DNA of 64,000 bases from JBEGHD01 sp049334165 (GTDB lineage Bacteria; Bacteroidota; Bacteroidia; Flavobacteriales_D; Sanyastnellaceae), in NCBI GenBank assembly GCA_049334165.1, contig JBEGHD010000009.1, one strand, 5' to 3'. Position numbers and translations under genes: made by a program. Below the pieces are notes generated by a model. The model saw only the letters and a list, made by a program, of their open reading frames with translations, did no database searches and was not told the DNA's origin. Shown in pieces: positions 52,325-61,974 of the stretch (position 1 is its first letter; each line of letters begins with the position of its first letter).

Positions 52325-52615
52325 ATGAGTAAAGAGGAAACTTTAATTGCGTCTGTGAAGGACAAACTAAAGCAATTGGGCGACCGCAAGGACTCACTTG
52401 AAAATCAACTGGCTGAGGTGCAAAAAGAGCTATCCACCCTAAAGGAAAAACTCGATGAGCGCGAGAGCCAAATAGCCGATCTCACTGAGAAAAACAAAGT
52501 CCTGAAGATGGCGAAGTCGCTGTCGGGATCTGAGGATAACACCTCGGAAACCAAATATAAGATCAACGAATTAGTTAGAGAGATTGACAAGTGCATTGCA
52601 CTTTTAAATAAATGA
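52325..52615 (+). CDS. Coiled-coil protein upstream of zapA
   Basis: A 96-residue soluble protein that is nearly all coiled coil (residues 8-85, heptads with L/I at a and d: LKQLGDRKDSLENQLAEVQ, ELSTLKEKLDERESQIADL). It has no recognised catalytic motif. It lies directly before zapA (13-bp gap), which suggests a role with the division ring or with ZapA itself; this is inference from position. It starts with an ATG behind a well-matched promoter. Confidence 0.75.
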   Translation: MSKEETLIASVKDKLKQLGDRKDSLENQLAEVQKELSTLKEKLDERESQIADLTEKNKVLKMAKSLSGSEDNTSETKYKINELVREIDKCIALLNK

Positions 52616-52628
52616 AGCAGCCGGTCGA

Positions 52629-52910
52629 ATGAGCGAATTGTCTATAAAACTCAATATTGGTGGACGCGTTTATCCGCTTACGATCGATCGCAGTGAAGAA
52701 GAAGTGATCCGAAAAGCCGCAAAAGTGATCGAAGAGAACATGCGCGTTTTTCAGGCCAACTACGCAGTGAAAGACAAACAAGATCTGCTCGCGATGACCG
52801 CCCTGCAAATGAGTACTCAGCTTTTGAAAACAACTGATAACGGTAACAACGACCACCTGCTAGACCAGCTCAAAGAGCTTGACGGACTGGCAGACCAAAT
52901 GCTGAAATAG
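52629..52910 (+). CDS. zapA: Cell division protein ZapA
   Basis: A 93-residue protein with the ZapA layout: an N-terminal globular part (LSIKLNIGGRVYPLTIDRSEEEVIRKAAKVIEE-type) and a C-terminal helix. ZapA stabilises the FtsZ ring at midcell. In Bacteroidota it commonly lies between a coiled-coil gene and rny, as here. Good length and no frameshift are seen. Confidence 0.88.
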   Translation: MSELSIKLNIGGRVYPLTIDRSEEEVIRKAAKVIEENMRVFQANYAVKDKQDLLAMTALQMSTQLLKTTDNGNNDHLLDQLKELDGLADQMLK

Positions 52911-52987
52911 GCTCTTTCATTTAGTCATACTCCTCCCCGATTCGCTGATCTGCGAGTTTATTTACATACTATCAAACAACAACTTGT

Positions 52988-54532
52988 ATGACAGAAACAA
53001 CATTATATCTGATCATTGGACTGTCGGCTTTAATTGTCGGTGCCGGATTGGGATATGTGATCCTAAACATGGTTCTCACTAAACAAAAAGAACAGTTCAT
53101 TAAAGAGCGGGAAGAGATCTCAGAGAACATCAAGCAGAAGAAAATCACTGATGCCAAAGAGAAATTCATGGCGCTCAAAGAAAAGCACGAAGCGACCATC
53201 AAAGATCGAAACCGAAAAATTCAGAGTGCCGAAGATCGCGTAAAGAACAAAGAAGGACAGCTCTCCAAGCAGATTGAAACCAACAAGCGCAAGGAGAAGG
53301 AAATCGACTCTATTCGCGACAATCTGAGCAAGCAACTGGAAGTAGTTGAGAAAAAGAAAGCAGAGCTCGATAAGTCCCATCAGAAGTCGGTAGCATTGCT
53401 CGAAGAAATCTCAAACTTGAGTGCCGATGATGCCAAAGCACAGCTGATGGAGCAACTGAAAGAAGAAGCCAAAGGATTGGCGATGGGCCAAATGCAGGAG
53501 ATCATTGACGATGCAAAGCTTCGTGCCAATCAGGATGCCAAGAAAATCGTTATCCAGTCTATCCAACGCATTGCAACAGAACACGCCATTGAAAACTCGG
53601 TGTCAGTGTTCAACATCGAGAGCGATGAAATAAAAGGTAGAATCATCGGTCGCGAAGGACGAAACATCCGAGCCATTGAGGCAGCTACAGGCGTAGAAAT
53701 CATTGTTGACGACACTCCGGAAGCTATTATTCTTTCTTGCTTCGACCCGGTGAGACGTGAAGTAGCAAGACTTTCGATGCACCAGTTGGTGACAGATGGA
53801 AGAATCCACCCGGCTCGTATTGAAGAAGTTGTGGCCAAGGTGAATAAATCGATCAACGAAGAAATAATTGAAGTTGGTAAACGCACTTGCATCGACCTCG
53901 GTATTCACGGAATGCACTCAGAGCTTGTTCGCATGGTAGGACGAATGAAGTACCGCTCATCTTACGGACAAAACCTCTTGCAGCACTCTCGCGAGGTAGC
54001 TAACCTCTGCGCCACCATGGCCAGCGAGCTGGGACTCAACTCCAAGCTTGCCAAGCGTGCCGGACTGCTGCACGATATCGGTAAAGTGCCCGAAGACGAA
54101 GCCGAAGTGCCTCACGCGATTTTGGGAATGAAGCTGGCGGAGAAGTTTGGCGAGAAGCCAGACGTGTGCAACGCCATTGGAGCTCACCACGATGAGATCG
54201 AGATGACCACTCTCCTCTCTCCTATCGTTCAGGTTTGCGATGCCATTTCAGGAGCGCGCCCAGGAGCGAGACGTGAAGTTGTGGAGTCTTACATCCAGCG
54301 ATTGAAAGATTTGGAAAACCTCGCTCTTGAGTATGAAGGTGTCAATAAATCTTACGCAATTCAGGCAGGACGCGAGCTTCGCGTAATGGTAGAAAGCGAA
54401 AAGGTCAGTGACGAAAGAGCCGACCAGCTCTCGTTTGAGATTTCTCAAAAGATCCAAAACGAAATGACTTATCCCGGACAGGTAAAAGTGACCGTGATTC
54501 GCGAAAGAAGAGCTGTGAACTACGCGAGGTAG
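52988..54532 (+). CDS. rny: Ribonuclease Y
   Basis: A 514-residue membrane-anchored endoribonuclease. An N-terminal transmembrane helix (LYLIIGLSALIVGAGLGYVIL) is followed by a long coiled coil (30-170), a KH domain (GRIIGREGRNIRAIEAATG) and an HD domain with the metal-binding HD pair (RAGLLHDIGK) and a later AHHDE. RNase Y starts mRNA decay in many Gram-positive and some Bacteroidota species. It starts 77 bp after zapA and is followed by a terminator. Confidence 0.95.
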   Translation: MTETTLYLIIGLSALIVGAGLGYVILNMVLTKQKEQFIKEREEISENIKQKKITDAKEKFMALKEKHEATIKDRNRKIQSAEDRVKNKEGQLSKQIETNKRKEKEIDSIRDNLSKQLEVVEKKKAELDKSHQKSVALLEEISNLSADDAKAQLMEQLKEEAKGLAMGQMQEIIDDAKLRANQDAKKIVIQSIQRIATEHAIENSVSVFNIESDEIKGRIIGREGRNIRAIEAATGVEIIVDDTPEAIILSCFDPVRREVARLSMHQLVTDGRIHPARIEEVVAKVNKSINEEIIEVGKRTCIDLGIHGMHSELVRMVGRMKYRSSYGQNLLQHSREVANLCATMASELGLNSKLAKRAGLLHDIGKVPEDEAEVPHAILGMKLAEKFGEKPDVCNAIGAHHDEIEMTTLLSPIVQVCDAISGARPGARREVVESYIQRLKDLENLALEYEGVNKSYAIQAGRELRVMVESEKVSDERADQLSFEISQKIQNEMTYPGQVKVTVIRERRAVNYAR

Positions 54533-54557
54533 ACCTCTGTCTTACAAAACTGAATTC

Positions 54558-54590
54558 AAAAACCCAGACCGGATTGGTTTGGGTTTTTTT
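54558..54590 (+). terminator. Rho-independent terminator after rny
   Basis: AAAACCCAGACC pairs with GGTTTGGGTTTT (one G-T) around GGATT, followed by a T-run that reaches 54590. It closes the coiled-coil/zapA/rny transcript. Confidence 0.88.
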
Positions 54591-54609
54591 GTTTATTTAG
54601 CTAACGATT

Positions 54610-54936
54610 ATGGTTTCTAAAATTAGATTGAAGTATTGGTCGACAAGAGTCGCCCTGTTGGCTCCAATGATTTTTGCGATTGTAGAAATTATGAGCATCT
54701 TCCGCGAAGAGCTTTTTGGAATCGTTCCTGGATACGCACCACACAATTTTAGCTTCAATTTTGGTTTCTATTTACCAGCACACTTTTTTCTATCCACTCT
54801 TTGTCTGCTAGTGATTATTCGAACCTACATCAACTGGGATATTTGGCCAGCAAAAATTGAAAAATACGTGGCTCTTCTTCTCTCTGTACCATTCTTTCTC
54901 AATGGAGTTTACATGTCTTCTAAAATCTTTTTCTGA
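54610..54936 (+). CDS. Small membrane protein, unknown function
   Basis: A 108-residue protein with three membrane segments (about 12-32, 52-72 and 86-104) and polar loops between them. No family recognised. It starts after the rny terminator and has its own noncoding region on both sides. Confidence 0.6.
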   Translation: MVSKIRLKYWSTRVALLAPMIFAIVEIMSIFREELFGIVPGYAPHNFSFNFGFYLPAHFFLSTLCLLVIIRTYINWDIWPAKIEKYVALLLSVPFFLNGVYMSSKIFF

Positions 54937-55060
54937 GAGATTTAACTTAGATCATGAACTGAGGAATCGGATATTACTGGAGTTAAAGTGAAAACATTTC
55001 CTGAAAATTTATTACAATATATTTCTATACATTTAAACAGGATTTATTCTATAACCAGCT

Positions 55061-55933
55061 ATGAGAATACTCACTTTGCTCACTTTATTGCTTTTATTGA
55101 GCTGCTCCTCAAAAGAAGAGCAACTGACAAAGGAAGAGCAATTCGAAATCAACACTTTTGTTTCTCATCTCACAGCAAGCATCCAAAACCTGGAGTATGA
55201 TTTTCTCCGAAATGCCTGGAGCCACGAGGTTTTTAAACAGCGAATTTCAGATGAGATGGAAGCTGACGCCACAGCCTTCAAATACATTTACGATGAGAAA
55301 ATCAAGGTCGAAGTGCAGATTGCCAACAATGACCTCATTAACAAACAGAAATACTCAAATGGGAGCATCAAATACCTCACTACAGAATTCTTTCGCAATC
55401 ATGCAGAGGTGTCCTACCTTCTTTTCTTTGACGGGTCTTTCAAGCTAATTAAGTACCGCATCGAAAAATACGGTCAGAAATTGGTGCTTTCCGATTATTT
55501 CATGATTACTCAAAACGTTTGGGCAAGTGAGTACATGTCTAATATTGCCATGGTGAACAAAAGGTATCGCAACCGCTCTAAGAAGCGAATTGAAGCAAAT
55601 GAGAATTTCAACCTTTACCGACAATATATTGAGCATGGAGATAGCAGCTCTGCCTTATATTACCTAAATCAAATTCCCAAGACTCATCACATTGGAAACT
55701 ATCTCAGCCTGTTAAAAATTCGCTGTGCAGCGGGGATAAATGACACCGTCTTTGTAGAAACACTACTTACTGAAAGTGAAGGAAATAATAGTCTGTACCT
55801 TGATTATCTCACGGCCTATTACATAGGAGATACGCTTGAATTGAACAAGATGTATATGTTTCTAAAGAACGAGCATAAAGTACCGGAAGAAGACCTAACT
55901 AGAATTCGTGAAGATGAATTAATCTGGCAGTGA
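55061..55933 (+). CDS. Putative lipoprotein, unknown function
   Basis: A 290-residue exported protein with a short hydrophobic start and lipobox (LLLLLSCSS). The rest is helical and charged with no recognised motif; Leu/Ile-rich helices (YRQYIEHGDSSSALYYLNQI) suggest TPR-like packing but no repeat is clear. It stands alone. Confidence 0.65.
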   Translation: MRILTLLTLLLLLSCSSKEEQLTKEEQFEINTFVSHLTASIQNLEYDFLRNAWSHEVFKQRISDEMEADATAFKYIYDEKIKVEVQIANNDLINKQKYSNGSIKYLTTEFFRNHAEVSYLLFFDGSFKLIKYRIEKYGQKLVLSDYFMITQNVWASEYMSNIAMVNKRYRNRSKKRIEANENFNLYRQYIEHGDSSSALYYLNQIPKTHHIGNYLSLLKIRCAAGINDTVFVETLLTESEGNNSLYLDYLTAYYIGDTLELNKMYMFLKNEHKVPEEDLTRIREDELIWQ

Positions 55934-56018
55934 CGACTTTAAAGTTCAGAAGAATTGTGAAAACTTCTCCTCTACAACAAGAGCTGAATAACTGCTGACA
56001 AACTGCCACCAAACAACA

Positions 56019-56759
56019 GTGAAATACACAAGAGTTATAAGAACAACAGATAAAGAAATCTTTAAAGATTTTGTTTCGTGTTTTGAAAGGAATCACATTA
56101 GATACCGTGTTCGGAATAGGGAAATGTTCGATGATCACTTTTTCATCAAAATACATAGTCCTTACTCTTATGTTCAAGTGGAAATTGACGTCCTTAACCT
56201 CGACATTGTCAAAGCTATTCATTTCATCACAAAGGAAGACCTTAAAAAGCATCTTGAAATTGACAACCGGGGAAGTGAGTTTCTCTATGCCGTGGACAAA
56301 TTGACGAGATTCTGGCCACTTTCTCGAATTAGTTTATCGAACAGATTCTTGACAATTTTTCTATTCCTGTTGACCTCAGTTATTGCATTCTTCATTTTCG
56401 AACCTGCTATCCTGAAAGGTAGGTTTGATATTACAACTGAAGATTTTTACTTAAAAGCAATTCTTTACAATGGACAGCGCAAGAATATTACAGTGGACAG
56501 GTCAAGTTATATTGTTAATCTCAATATAGACACAGGCCCTTACGAATTAATAAGGTTTGATGATTATGTTGGATTTCCGTGTTCAGATTCCTCTATGGTT
56601 AATTTCAATTTCGATTATAAATTCAAAGAGGATAGTATTTATTTACGGCCCATGGAAGAAGATTGCAACTATATTTCCGGTGGCTACGAGATTGAATATT
56701 TTGTCGACAAGTCAATTGTGCTAAGGTCTTCTTCAACAAGAATTGTGTTAGAAAATTGA
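56019..56759 (+). CDS. Hypothetical protein with one membrane segment
   Basis: A 246-residue protein. The N-terminal 100 residues are soluble (YVQVEIDVLNLDIVKAIHF), one membrane helix follows (about 110-130: FLTIFLFLLTSVIAFFIF), and the last 115 residues are beta-rich and probably on the other side of the membrane. No family is recognised. The start is GTG 56019, with no clear ribosome-binding site. Function unknown. Confidence 0.55.
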   Translation: MKYTRVIRTTDKEIFKDFVSCFERNHIRYRVRNREMFDDHFFIKIHSPYSYVQVEIDVLNLDIVKAIHFITKEDLKKHLEIDNRGSEFLYAVDKLTRFWPLSRISLSNRFLTIFLFLLTSVIAFFIFEPAILKGRFDITTEDFYLKAILYNGQRKNITVDRSSYIVNLNIDTGPYELIRFDDYVGFPCSDSSMVNFNFDYKFKEDSIYLRPMEEDCNYISGGYEIEYFVDKSIVLRSSSTRIVLEN

Positions 56760-56867
56760 GCTGAAAAGGACATTCAATTCAAATCTCAAGCAATTGAATG
56801 TGAAGCCTGTTCCGTTTAGGACAGCACTCTTTTTTATCTTAACACCTTTGAATCTATCTTCAGACAA

Positions 56868-57656
56868 ATGCAACCCAAGTACAATAAAATTGGCAAAGGC
56901 TACGATCGCACCCGAAAGGCGGATCCGTATCTAACTAGCAAATTGATTGAGCACCTGCGTCCGCAAACCGGTAAGCTATATCTCGATATTGGTTGTGGTA
57001 CAGGGAACTACACAAATGAGCTTGCCAAACACGGTGTTGATCTCATAGGAATTGACCCTTCTGAAAAAATGCTGAATGAAGCCCGATTGAGGAATAAACA
57101 AGTGGACTGGAGAATCGGCACCGCTGAAGATACGGGACTCCCAGATAGTTTTGTGGATGGTATCGTAGCTTCTCTTACCATTCACCACTGGTCAGACCTG
57201 AAGGCGAGCTTTGATGAACTTCACCGTGTTTTAAAACCGGGTGGTCGAATCGTGATATTTACCTCCACTCCAGTTCAAATGAAAGGCTACTGGCTCAATC
57301 ACTACTTTCCAAAAATGCTGGAAGATTCCATTTCTCAAATGCCTGACCTTGGACTTGTGGAGAATGCGATGACTTCAGCCGGGTTCAAAGTTTCTAACAC
57401 TGACAAGTATTTTATCAGACCTGACCTCGAGGACAAATTTCTCTACTGCGGAAAGCAAAACCCAGAGCTATACTTTGATGAGCAAATTAGAAAAGGAATT
57501 TCTTCTTTCTCATCGCTAGCCAATCGTAATGAGGTTGATCGAGGTCTCAAAAATCTTAGAAAAGATATCGTCAGTGGCGAAATATGGAAGGTAATTGAAA
57601 GGTTTGGAAACGACTTTGGAGACTACCTCTATGCCATAGCAGAAAAGAACAGCTAG
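56868..57656 (+). CDS. SAM-dependent methyltransferase (UbiE-like)
   Basis: A 262-residue class I methyltransferase. Motif I is clear (YLDIGCGTGNYTNELAKHG, residues about 33-51), followed by the acidic motif II (IGIDPSEKML), a motif-III-like DSFVDGIVASLTIHHW and RVLKPGGRIVIF. This is the UbiE/COQ5-like class that methylates small molecules; the substrate is unknown. It has no signal peptide and stands alone. Confidence 0.88.
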   Translation: MQPKYNKIGKGYDRTRKADPYLTSKLIEHLRPQTGKLYLDIGCGTGNYTNELAKHGVDLIGIDPSEKMLNEARLRNKQVDWRIGTAEDTGLPDSFVDGIVASLTIHHWSDLKASFDELHRVLKPGGRIVIFTSTPVQMKGYWLNHYFPKMLEDSISQMPDLGLVENAMTSAGFKVSNTDKYFIRPDLEDKFLYCGKQNPELYFDEQIRKGISSFSSLANRNEVDRGLKNLRKDIVSGEIWKVIERFGNDFGDYLYAIAEKNS

Positions 57657-57741
57657 CTATTGTAAAGAACAGTTATTTGTAATTTTATTGGTTGATATGT
57701 ATACTGCATAACTCTAACATCTAATTAAAAACCACTGTATT

Positions 57742-58152
57742 ATGAAAAAGTACTTTTTCCTATTATTGACTATTGGGATTCTCGCTTCTTGCACCAAGGA
57801 CAAAAACAACCCAATTAACAATTCTGAATCTGAAGTAATCGGCACATGGAAACTCGTAGAAGTTTACCTGGATCCTGGAGATGGTAGCGGAGACTTTGAA
57901 CCCGTGGACTCCGAAAAGACCGTCACATTTCATGAAGATGGAACAATTACTTCAAACGGAGATTTGTGCTCTCTGTCACAGGAAGCGAACGGTACATCAT
58001 CCGGAACCTACTCTCTGCAAGATTCAACACTTAACCTGCCCGAGTGCACTTTCGATGGCCCAAGCAATTATACCTTCGAGCAAGAGGGAAATACATTGAT
58101 TATCAACGCACCATGTGACGAGCCTTGTAGAGTGAAGTATGTGAGGGATTAA
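57742..58152 (+). CDS. Lipocalin-like domain lipoprotein
   Basis: A 136-residue exported lipoprotein: signal peptide with lipobox (LTIGILASC), then a lipocalin-like beta-barrel of the DUF4923/lipocalin-like family: VIGTWKLVEVYLDPGDGSG start, SEKTVTFHEDGTITSNG, SGTYSLQDSTLNL, YTFEQEGNTLII. A Cys pair in DEPCRVKY may form a disulfide. It is probably anchored in a membrane facing the periplasm and binds a small hydrophobic ligand, unknown which. Confidence 0.78.
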   Translation: MKKYFFLLLTIGILASCTKDKNNPINNSESEVIGTWKLVEVYLDPGDGSGDFEPVDSEKTVTFHEDGTITSNGDLCSLSQEANGTSSGTYSLQDSTLNLPECTFDGPSNYTFEQEGNTLIINAPCDEPCRVKYVRD

Positions 58153-58184
58153 TCGTCAGGAATGATAAGTAAACCAGCAACTTA

Positions 58185-58643
58185 TTGACACATCAATTAA
58201 TCATAGCTCTCGCTGCGATATTCGCCTTGTTCAGACTTTCGAAGACTACTGATAAATTCGCCAATGCGATTTCTTTCGGGTTGATATTTTCCGTTGCCCT
58301 GACGCTGGTTCAGATTCGCTTCGTTTCTATCGCTGGTTTCGTTTTGTTCATGCTCTGCCTGGTGCTGGTAATTATTTACGGATTTAAGAAAGAGAACTTA
58401 AGCAAGTTCAAAAAGCCCCTCATCGTTATTCCTGCATTTTTCGTGTTTGCATTGTATTTCTTTCAATTCCAACACTACCCTTATGCCGGAGCCATTGGCC
58501 TTGCCATGATCATCCCGGTTCTTTGTTATATCTTTCTTTTGACCAGGTTCAAAAGCTTCAAGAACGAACTGGGCTTTATGACAATCATAGTAGCAGCCGC
58601 AGCCATAGAAGTTGCCAGGCGGTTTGATTGGTTGATGAACTAG
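58185..58643 (+). CDS. Integral membrane protein, unknown function
   Basis: A 152-residue protein with five hydrophobic segments (about 4-15, 28-45, 48-68, 80-95 and 100-120) and a C-terminal IEVARRFDWLM helix. No family recognised. The only usable start is TTG 58185, close after the lipocalin-like gene (33-bp gap), so translation may depend on the upstream transcript. Confidence 0.6.
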   Translation: MTHQLIIALAAIFALFRLSKTTDKFANAISFGLIFSVALTLVQIRFVSIAGFVLFMLCLVLVIIYGFKKENLSKFKKPLIVIPAFFVFALYFFQFQHYPYAGAIGLAMIIPVLCYIFLLTRFKSFKNELGFMTIIVAAAAIEVARRFDWLMN

Positions 58644-58704
58644 TTAATTCTTCGTTGTAGACTTCTTCGTAATTTTCGCGATTATTTCTACAAGGCACAA
58701 AACC

Positions 58705-59193
58705 ATGATTCACCTAATAGTCGGCAACACGGGCTCTGGAAAAACGACTTACTCCAATCAACTGAAAGCAGAAATTGGAGGTATTGTATTTTCGATTGAC
58801 AAATGGAACAAAACGTTGTTTCTCCCCGACAAGAAGGAGACAAACGGACTGGATTGGTTTCTCGAAAGAATCGACCGGGCTGAAGAGATGATCATGAATC
58901 TGGTAGAGCAACTCGAGGCAACTGGTACGGATTCAATCCTGGACCTCGGGTTGGCGAAAAAGGAACACCGCGAAAAATTCAGGGCATTTGCATTAGAGAA
59001 GGGGTTCGAATTGAAGACTCATTTCCTCGACCTTTCGAAAAAAACTCGATGGCAACGCGTTTTGAAACGGAACACTGATAAAGGCGATACCTTTGAGTTT
59101 GAAGTCACGCAAGAAAACTTCGATTTCATGGAAGACTGGTTTGAGCCACCAACCCAGGATGAAATGACCAATGGAATCGTGCTAGGTGAATGA
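58705..59193 (+). CDS. P-loop ATPase/kinase-like protein (AAA_33 type)
   Basis: A 162-residue P-loop protein. The Walker A motif is at residues about 7-15 (GNTGSGKTT), followed by the FSIDKWNKTLF stretch and a DLGLAKKEHREKF segment with a basic helix (TRWQRVLKRN), the layout of small zeta-toxin/adenylylsulfate-kinase-like AAA_33 proteins. It phosphorylates a small molecule or acts as an ATPase; the substrate is unknown. It stands alone. Confidence 0.83.
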   Translation: MIHLIVGNTGSGKTTYSNQLKAEIGGIVFSIDKWNKTLFLPDKKETNGLDWFLERIDRAEEMIMNLVEQLEATGTDSILDLGLAKKEHREKFRAFALEKGFELKTHFLDLSKKTRWQRVLKRNTDKGDTFEFEVTQENFDFMEDWFEPPTQDEMTNGIVLGE

Positions 59194-59237
59194 AAAAACT
59201 CGCACAGCTATTTTGCTGATCCTTTTAGTTTTGTGCC

Positions 59238-59810
59238 ATGAACGATTTAAAAACATACTTCCAGCAATTCAGCTTTTTGTCGGAGAAAGAGATTGATGAG
59301 CAGGTGGAGAAAGTTATCCCCAAAAAGCTCGAGAAAGATGAGTTTTTCCTTTCCGAAGGTAGCGTTTGCGATAAAGTCGCTTTTGTGAAATCTGGCATCT
59401 TTAGGTCGTTCTACCACACCAGCAACGAAGAGCAGATCACCTATTGTTTCAGATTTCCTGGTACTTTTATCACTGGCTATTCATCCCTTCTCACAGGAGA
59501 ACCCACTCGCGAAAATCTTCAGGCACTAACCGATGCCGAGTTGCTGGTAATTCCAAAAGATGAAATCACACGTCTGGAAAATTCAAGTGCGAGTTGGCTG
59601 CGGTTCTTTAAAATGGTAGCTGAGCACGAATACATCGAGCTTGAAAAGCGAATCTTCCTCCTCCAAAAAGAATCTGCCGAATTCAAGTATCGCGAGCTGC
59701 TGGAGAAGAGTCCCAACTACCTCCGCGAAATCCCACTTCACCACCTGGCATCCTATCTGGGTATCACACAAAGGCACCTCAGCCGAATCCGAAAAAACAT
59801 TGGGAATTAG
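59238..59810 (+). CDS. Crp/Fnr family transcriptional regulator
   Basis: A 190-residue regulator. The cyclic-nucleotide-like domain fills residues about 10-115 (EKDEFFLSEGSVCDKVAFVKSGIFRSFY and FPGTFITGYSSLLTGEP), and a short winged helix-turn-helix is at the C-terminus (HHLASYLGITQRHLSRIRKNI). There is no Fe-S Cys cluster of the FNR type. It lies 63 bp before the quinone-reductase gene on the same strand and may control it. The ligand is unknown. Confidence 0.88.
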   Translation: MNDLKTYFQQFSFLSEKEIDEQVEKVIPKKLEKDEFFLSEGSVCDKVAFVKSGIFRSFYHTSNEEQITYCFRFPGTFITGYSSLLTGEPTRENLQALTDAELLVIPKDEITRLENSSASWLRFFKMVAEHEYIELEKRIFLLQKESAEFKYRELLEKSPNYLREIPLHHLASYLGITQRHLSRIRKNIGN

Positions 59811-59873
59811 ACATTTGTCCTTTTGAGTGCGACCTCCCTCCTGTTCCTTTGCCAAAAAAAGAAAGAGAACAGT

Positions 59874-60452
59874 ATGAAAAAGACACTCATCATCAACGGA
59901 CACCCCAACAAAGAGAGTTACAATTATGCACTTGCTGAAGCATACAGAAGAGGCGCGGTAAGCAATGGAGTTCAACCCGAGCAAATCAACATCGCAGACC
60001 TCGATTTCGATCCAAACCTGAAATACGGCTACCGCAAAAGAATGGAACACGAGCCCGACCTTAAGGTTGCCCTCAACAAAATTCTCGAAGCCGATCACCT
60101 TGTTTGGTTTTTCCCCATGTGGTGGTATGGCTACCCAGCGCTCATGAAAGGTTTTATCGACCGCACTTTTCTTCCCGGAATAACTTTCGAGTACGTTGAA
60201 GGAAAGCCACTGCCAAAAAAACTCCTCAAAGGCAAAACCGCAAGAATTGTGATTACGGCCGATAGCCCAGGATGGTACAACCGTTTTTTCATGAAGCGCC
60301 CGGCAATCAATCAATTCAAAAAAGGCACGCTCGAGTTTTGTGGAGTAAAACCGGTGAAGCTGACCTATATCGCGCCAATAAGAAACTCGAAGCTGAGTTT
60401 TCGGGAAAAGTGGTTGAATAAGATTGAGAAGCTGGGAGAAACGAACTCGTGA
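59874..60452 (+). CDS. NAD(P)H-dependent oxidoreductase (flavodoxin_2 fold)
   Basis: A 192-residue protein with the flavodoxin-like fold of quinone reductases and KefF-type partners: TLIINGHPNKESYNYALAEAYRRG binds the FMN/FAD phosphate, and DHLVWFFPMWWYGYPALMKGF supplies the family's aromatic flavin-side loop. It moves two electrons from NAD(P)H to quinones. ATG 59874 behind AGAGAA is preferred to TTG 59823. It follows the Crp/Fnr gene by 63 bp, so the regulator and enzyme probably share control. Confidence 0.87.
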   Translation: MKKTLIINGHPNKESYNYALAEAYRRGAVSNGVQPEQINIADLDFDPNLKYGYRKRMEHEPDLKVALNKILEADHLVWFFPMWWYGYPALMKGFIDRTFLPGITFEYVEGKPLPKKLLKGKTARIVITADSPGWYNRFFMKRPAINQFKKGTLEFCGVKPVKLTYIAPIRNSKLSFREKWLNKIEKLGETNS

Positions 60453-60683
60453 TCTAATCACTTTTGGGGGACTCTCCATTCTTTCTGGCTGTCAGTTCGA
60501 CAGTCTTTCAGAGAGATTTTTTTACTTGTTAGTTCGACCTTGTTGTGGTCTACATTGGCTCACTAAATATTAATTAGCAGCCCATTAGTAAACGATCAAC
60601 ACTTTTTTGATAACTTTAAGGTTTAGCGACTGCCAAAATCGCTAGTCTCACTTATCACAATATTTCAAACCAAAAAAAACCTC

Positions 60684-61286
60684 ATGAAAAAAATTCTTTT
60701 TTTAACCGGAGATTACACTGAAGACTACGAAACCATGGTGCCGTTTCAAATGCTCGAAATGGTGGGTTACCAAGTTCACACTGTTTGTCCTGACAAGAAG
60801 AAGGGCGACACTGTGAAAACAGCCATTCATGATTTTGAAGGTGATCAGACCTACTCCGAAAAACCCGGTCATAATTTTGCTCTGAACTACACTTTTGACG
60901 AAGTGGACGCCACGAATTACGATGGCCTGGTCATAGCTGGCGGAAGAGCTCCAGAGTATTTACGGCTGAACGAAAAAGTGATTTCGATTACAAAGCACTT
61001 TTTCTCGGCAGACAAACCTGTAGCCGCTATTTGCCACGGAATTCAAATTTTAACAGCTGCCGATGTAGTGAAAGGAAGAAAACTCACGGCCTATCCTGCT
61101 GTTGGTCCTGAAGTGACACTTGCCGGAGGAAACTTCCAGGATGTAGCTCCTGATCAAGCTGTAGTGGATGGGAACCTCGTTACCTCGCCAGCCTGGCCCG
61201 GTCATCCAGCTTTCATTCGCGAATTTTTGAAAGTTATGGGAGCAAAGATTGAACTCGAACCAGAGTCCCAAATGCAGCACAGCTGA
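60684..61286 (+). CDS. DJ-1/PfpI family protein
   Basis: A 200-residue class I glutamine amidotransferase-like protein of the DJ-1/PfpI group. The nucleophile elbow carries C117 in VAAICHGIQIL, and the nearby acidic residue is in GGRAPEYL. The family has proteases, chaperones and glyoxalases, so the reaction is open. A putative terminator follows. Confidence 0.86.
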   Translation: MKKILFLTGDYTEDYETMVPFQMLEMVGYQVHTVCPDKKKGDTVKTAIHDFEGDQTYSEKPGHNFALNYTFDEVDATNYDGLVIAGGRAPEYLRLNEKVISITKHFFSADKPVAAICHGIQILTAADVVKGRKLTAYPAVGPEVTLAGGNFQDVAPDQAVVDGNLVTSPAWPGHPAFIREFLKVMGAKIELEPESQMQHS

Positions 61287-61310
61287 GAAATGAGACGTTT
61301 ATAAAAAATC

Positions 61311-61340
61311 AAGTCCTGCAGAAATGTGGGACTTTTTGTT
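61311..61340 (+). terminator. Rho-independent terminator after PfpI-family gene
   Basis: AAGTCCTGCA and TGTGGGACTT pair around GAAA (two G-T wobbles), followed by TTTGTTT. It lies 25 bp after the stop. Confidence 0.8.
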
Positions 61341-61406
61341 TAATCCCATGTTGAACCTTTTGTACTTTTCTGCTTGATTCAAAACCTCAAATTAAACTTG
61401 AACACC

Positions 61407-61886
61407 ATGAATTTCTTTAAAAGCTTCTTGATGTTAACGTTGTCTGCTTCAGTTCTCATAACCTGTAATAGCGGATACGAATACTGGGATATCTCACAAT
61501 TCGAAATAAATGAAAATGCTCTGGCAGATGGTGAAGAAATAATGGTTCTATACAACAGCCAGGGTCCTGACAATAATGAGGATCTTGGTTATTACTATCA
61601 CATGATAGTTGTTTCGCAGGAGTCTGGTGATACGGTGAATGTACTCACTACGGCAAACACAGTTTTCTCTGAAGACTATAAGGGCAAAACACTCAACTTT
61701 TACGACCAGAACAATATTGCAACTAAAGCAATGCAAAACTTCGGTGATTTTGAAAGTGTTGAAGATTTGGAAAACGCTGAAGAAGTAGAAATCGACAAAG
61801 TAGCCAGAGACCCAAAATTCGACCAGATTGCCGACAATGATTATCCAACTGTAATCGGCTCCATAGGAAAAACTACCAAAAATTAA
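61407..61886 (+). CDS. Small lipoprotein, unknown function
   Basis: A 159-residue exported protein: signal peptide with lipobox (LTLSASVLITC), then a soluble acidic domain (YYYHMIVVSQESGDTVNVLTT, FESVEDLENAEEVEIDK). No family recognised. ATG 61407 is used; the in-frame codons from 61374 would push the signal peptide inwards. It stands alone after a terminator. Confidence 0.65.
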   Translation: MNFFKSFLMLTLSASVLITCNSGYEYWDISQFEINENALADGEEIMVLYNSQGPDNNEDLGYYYHMIVVSQESGDTVNVLTTANTVFSEDYKGKTLNFYDQNNIATKAMQNFGDFESVEDLENAEEVEIDKVARDPKFDQIADNDYPTVIGSIGKTTKN

Positions 61887-61974
61887 TTTCCGCTTATCAC
61901 TTTTTATCACCTGATCTCTAACAGTCTGCCTAATTTCGGTGCATACTTTTTGAACACCAAAACAAAATCCTAAA

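Noticed and set aside
59583..60479. 298-residue minus-strand frame across the Crp/Fnr and quinone-reductase genes
   Set aside because: It is long but antisense to two well-supported genes and shows Phe/Cys-rich noise.
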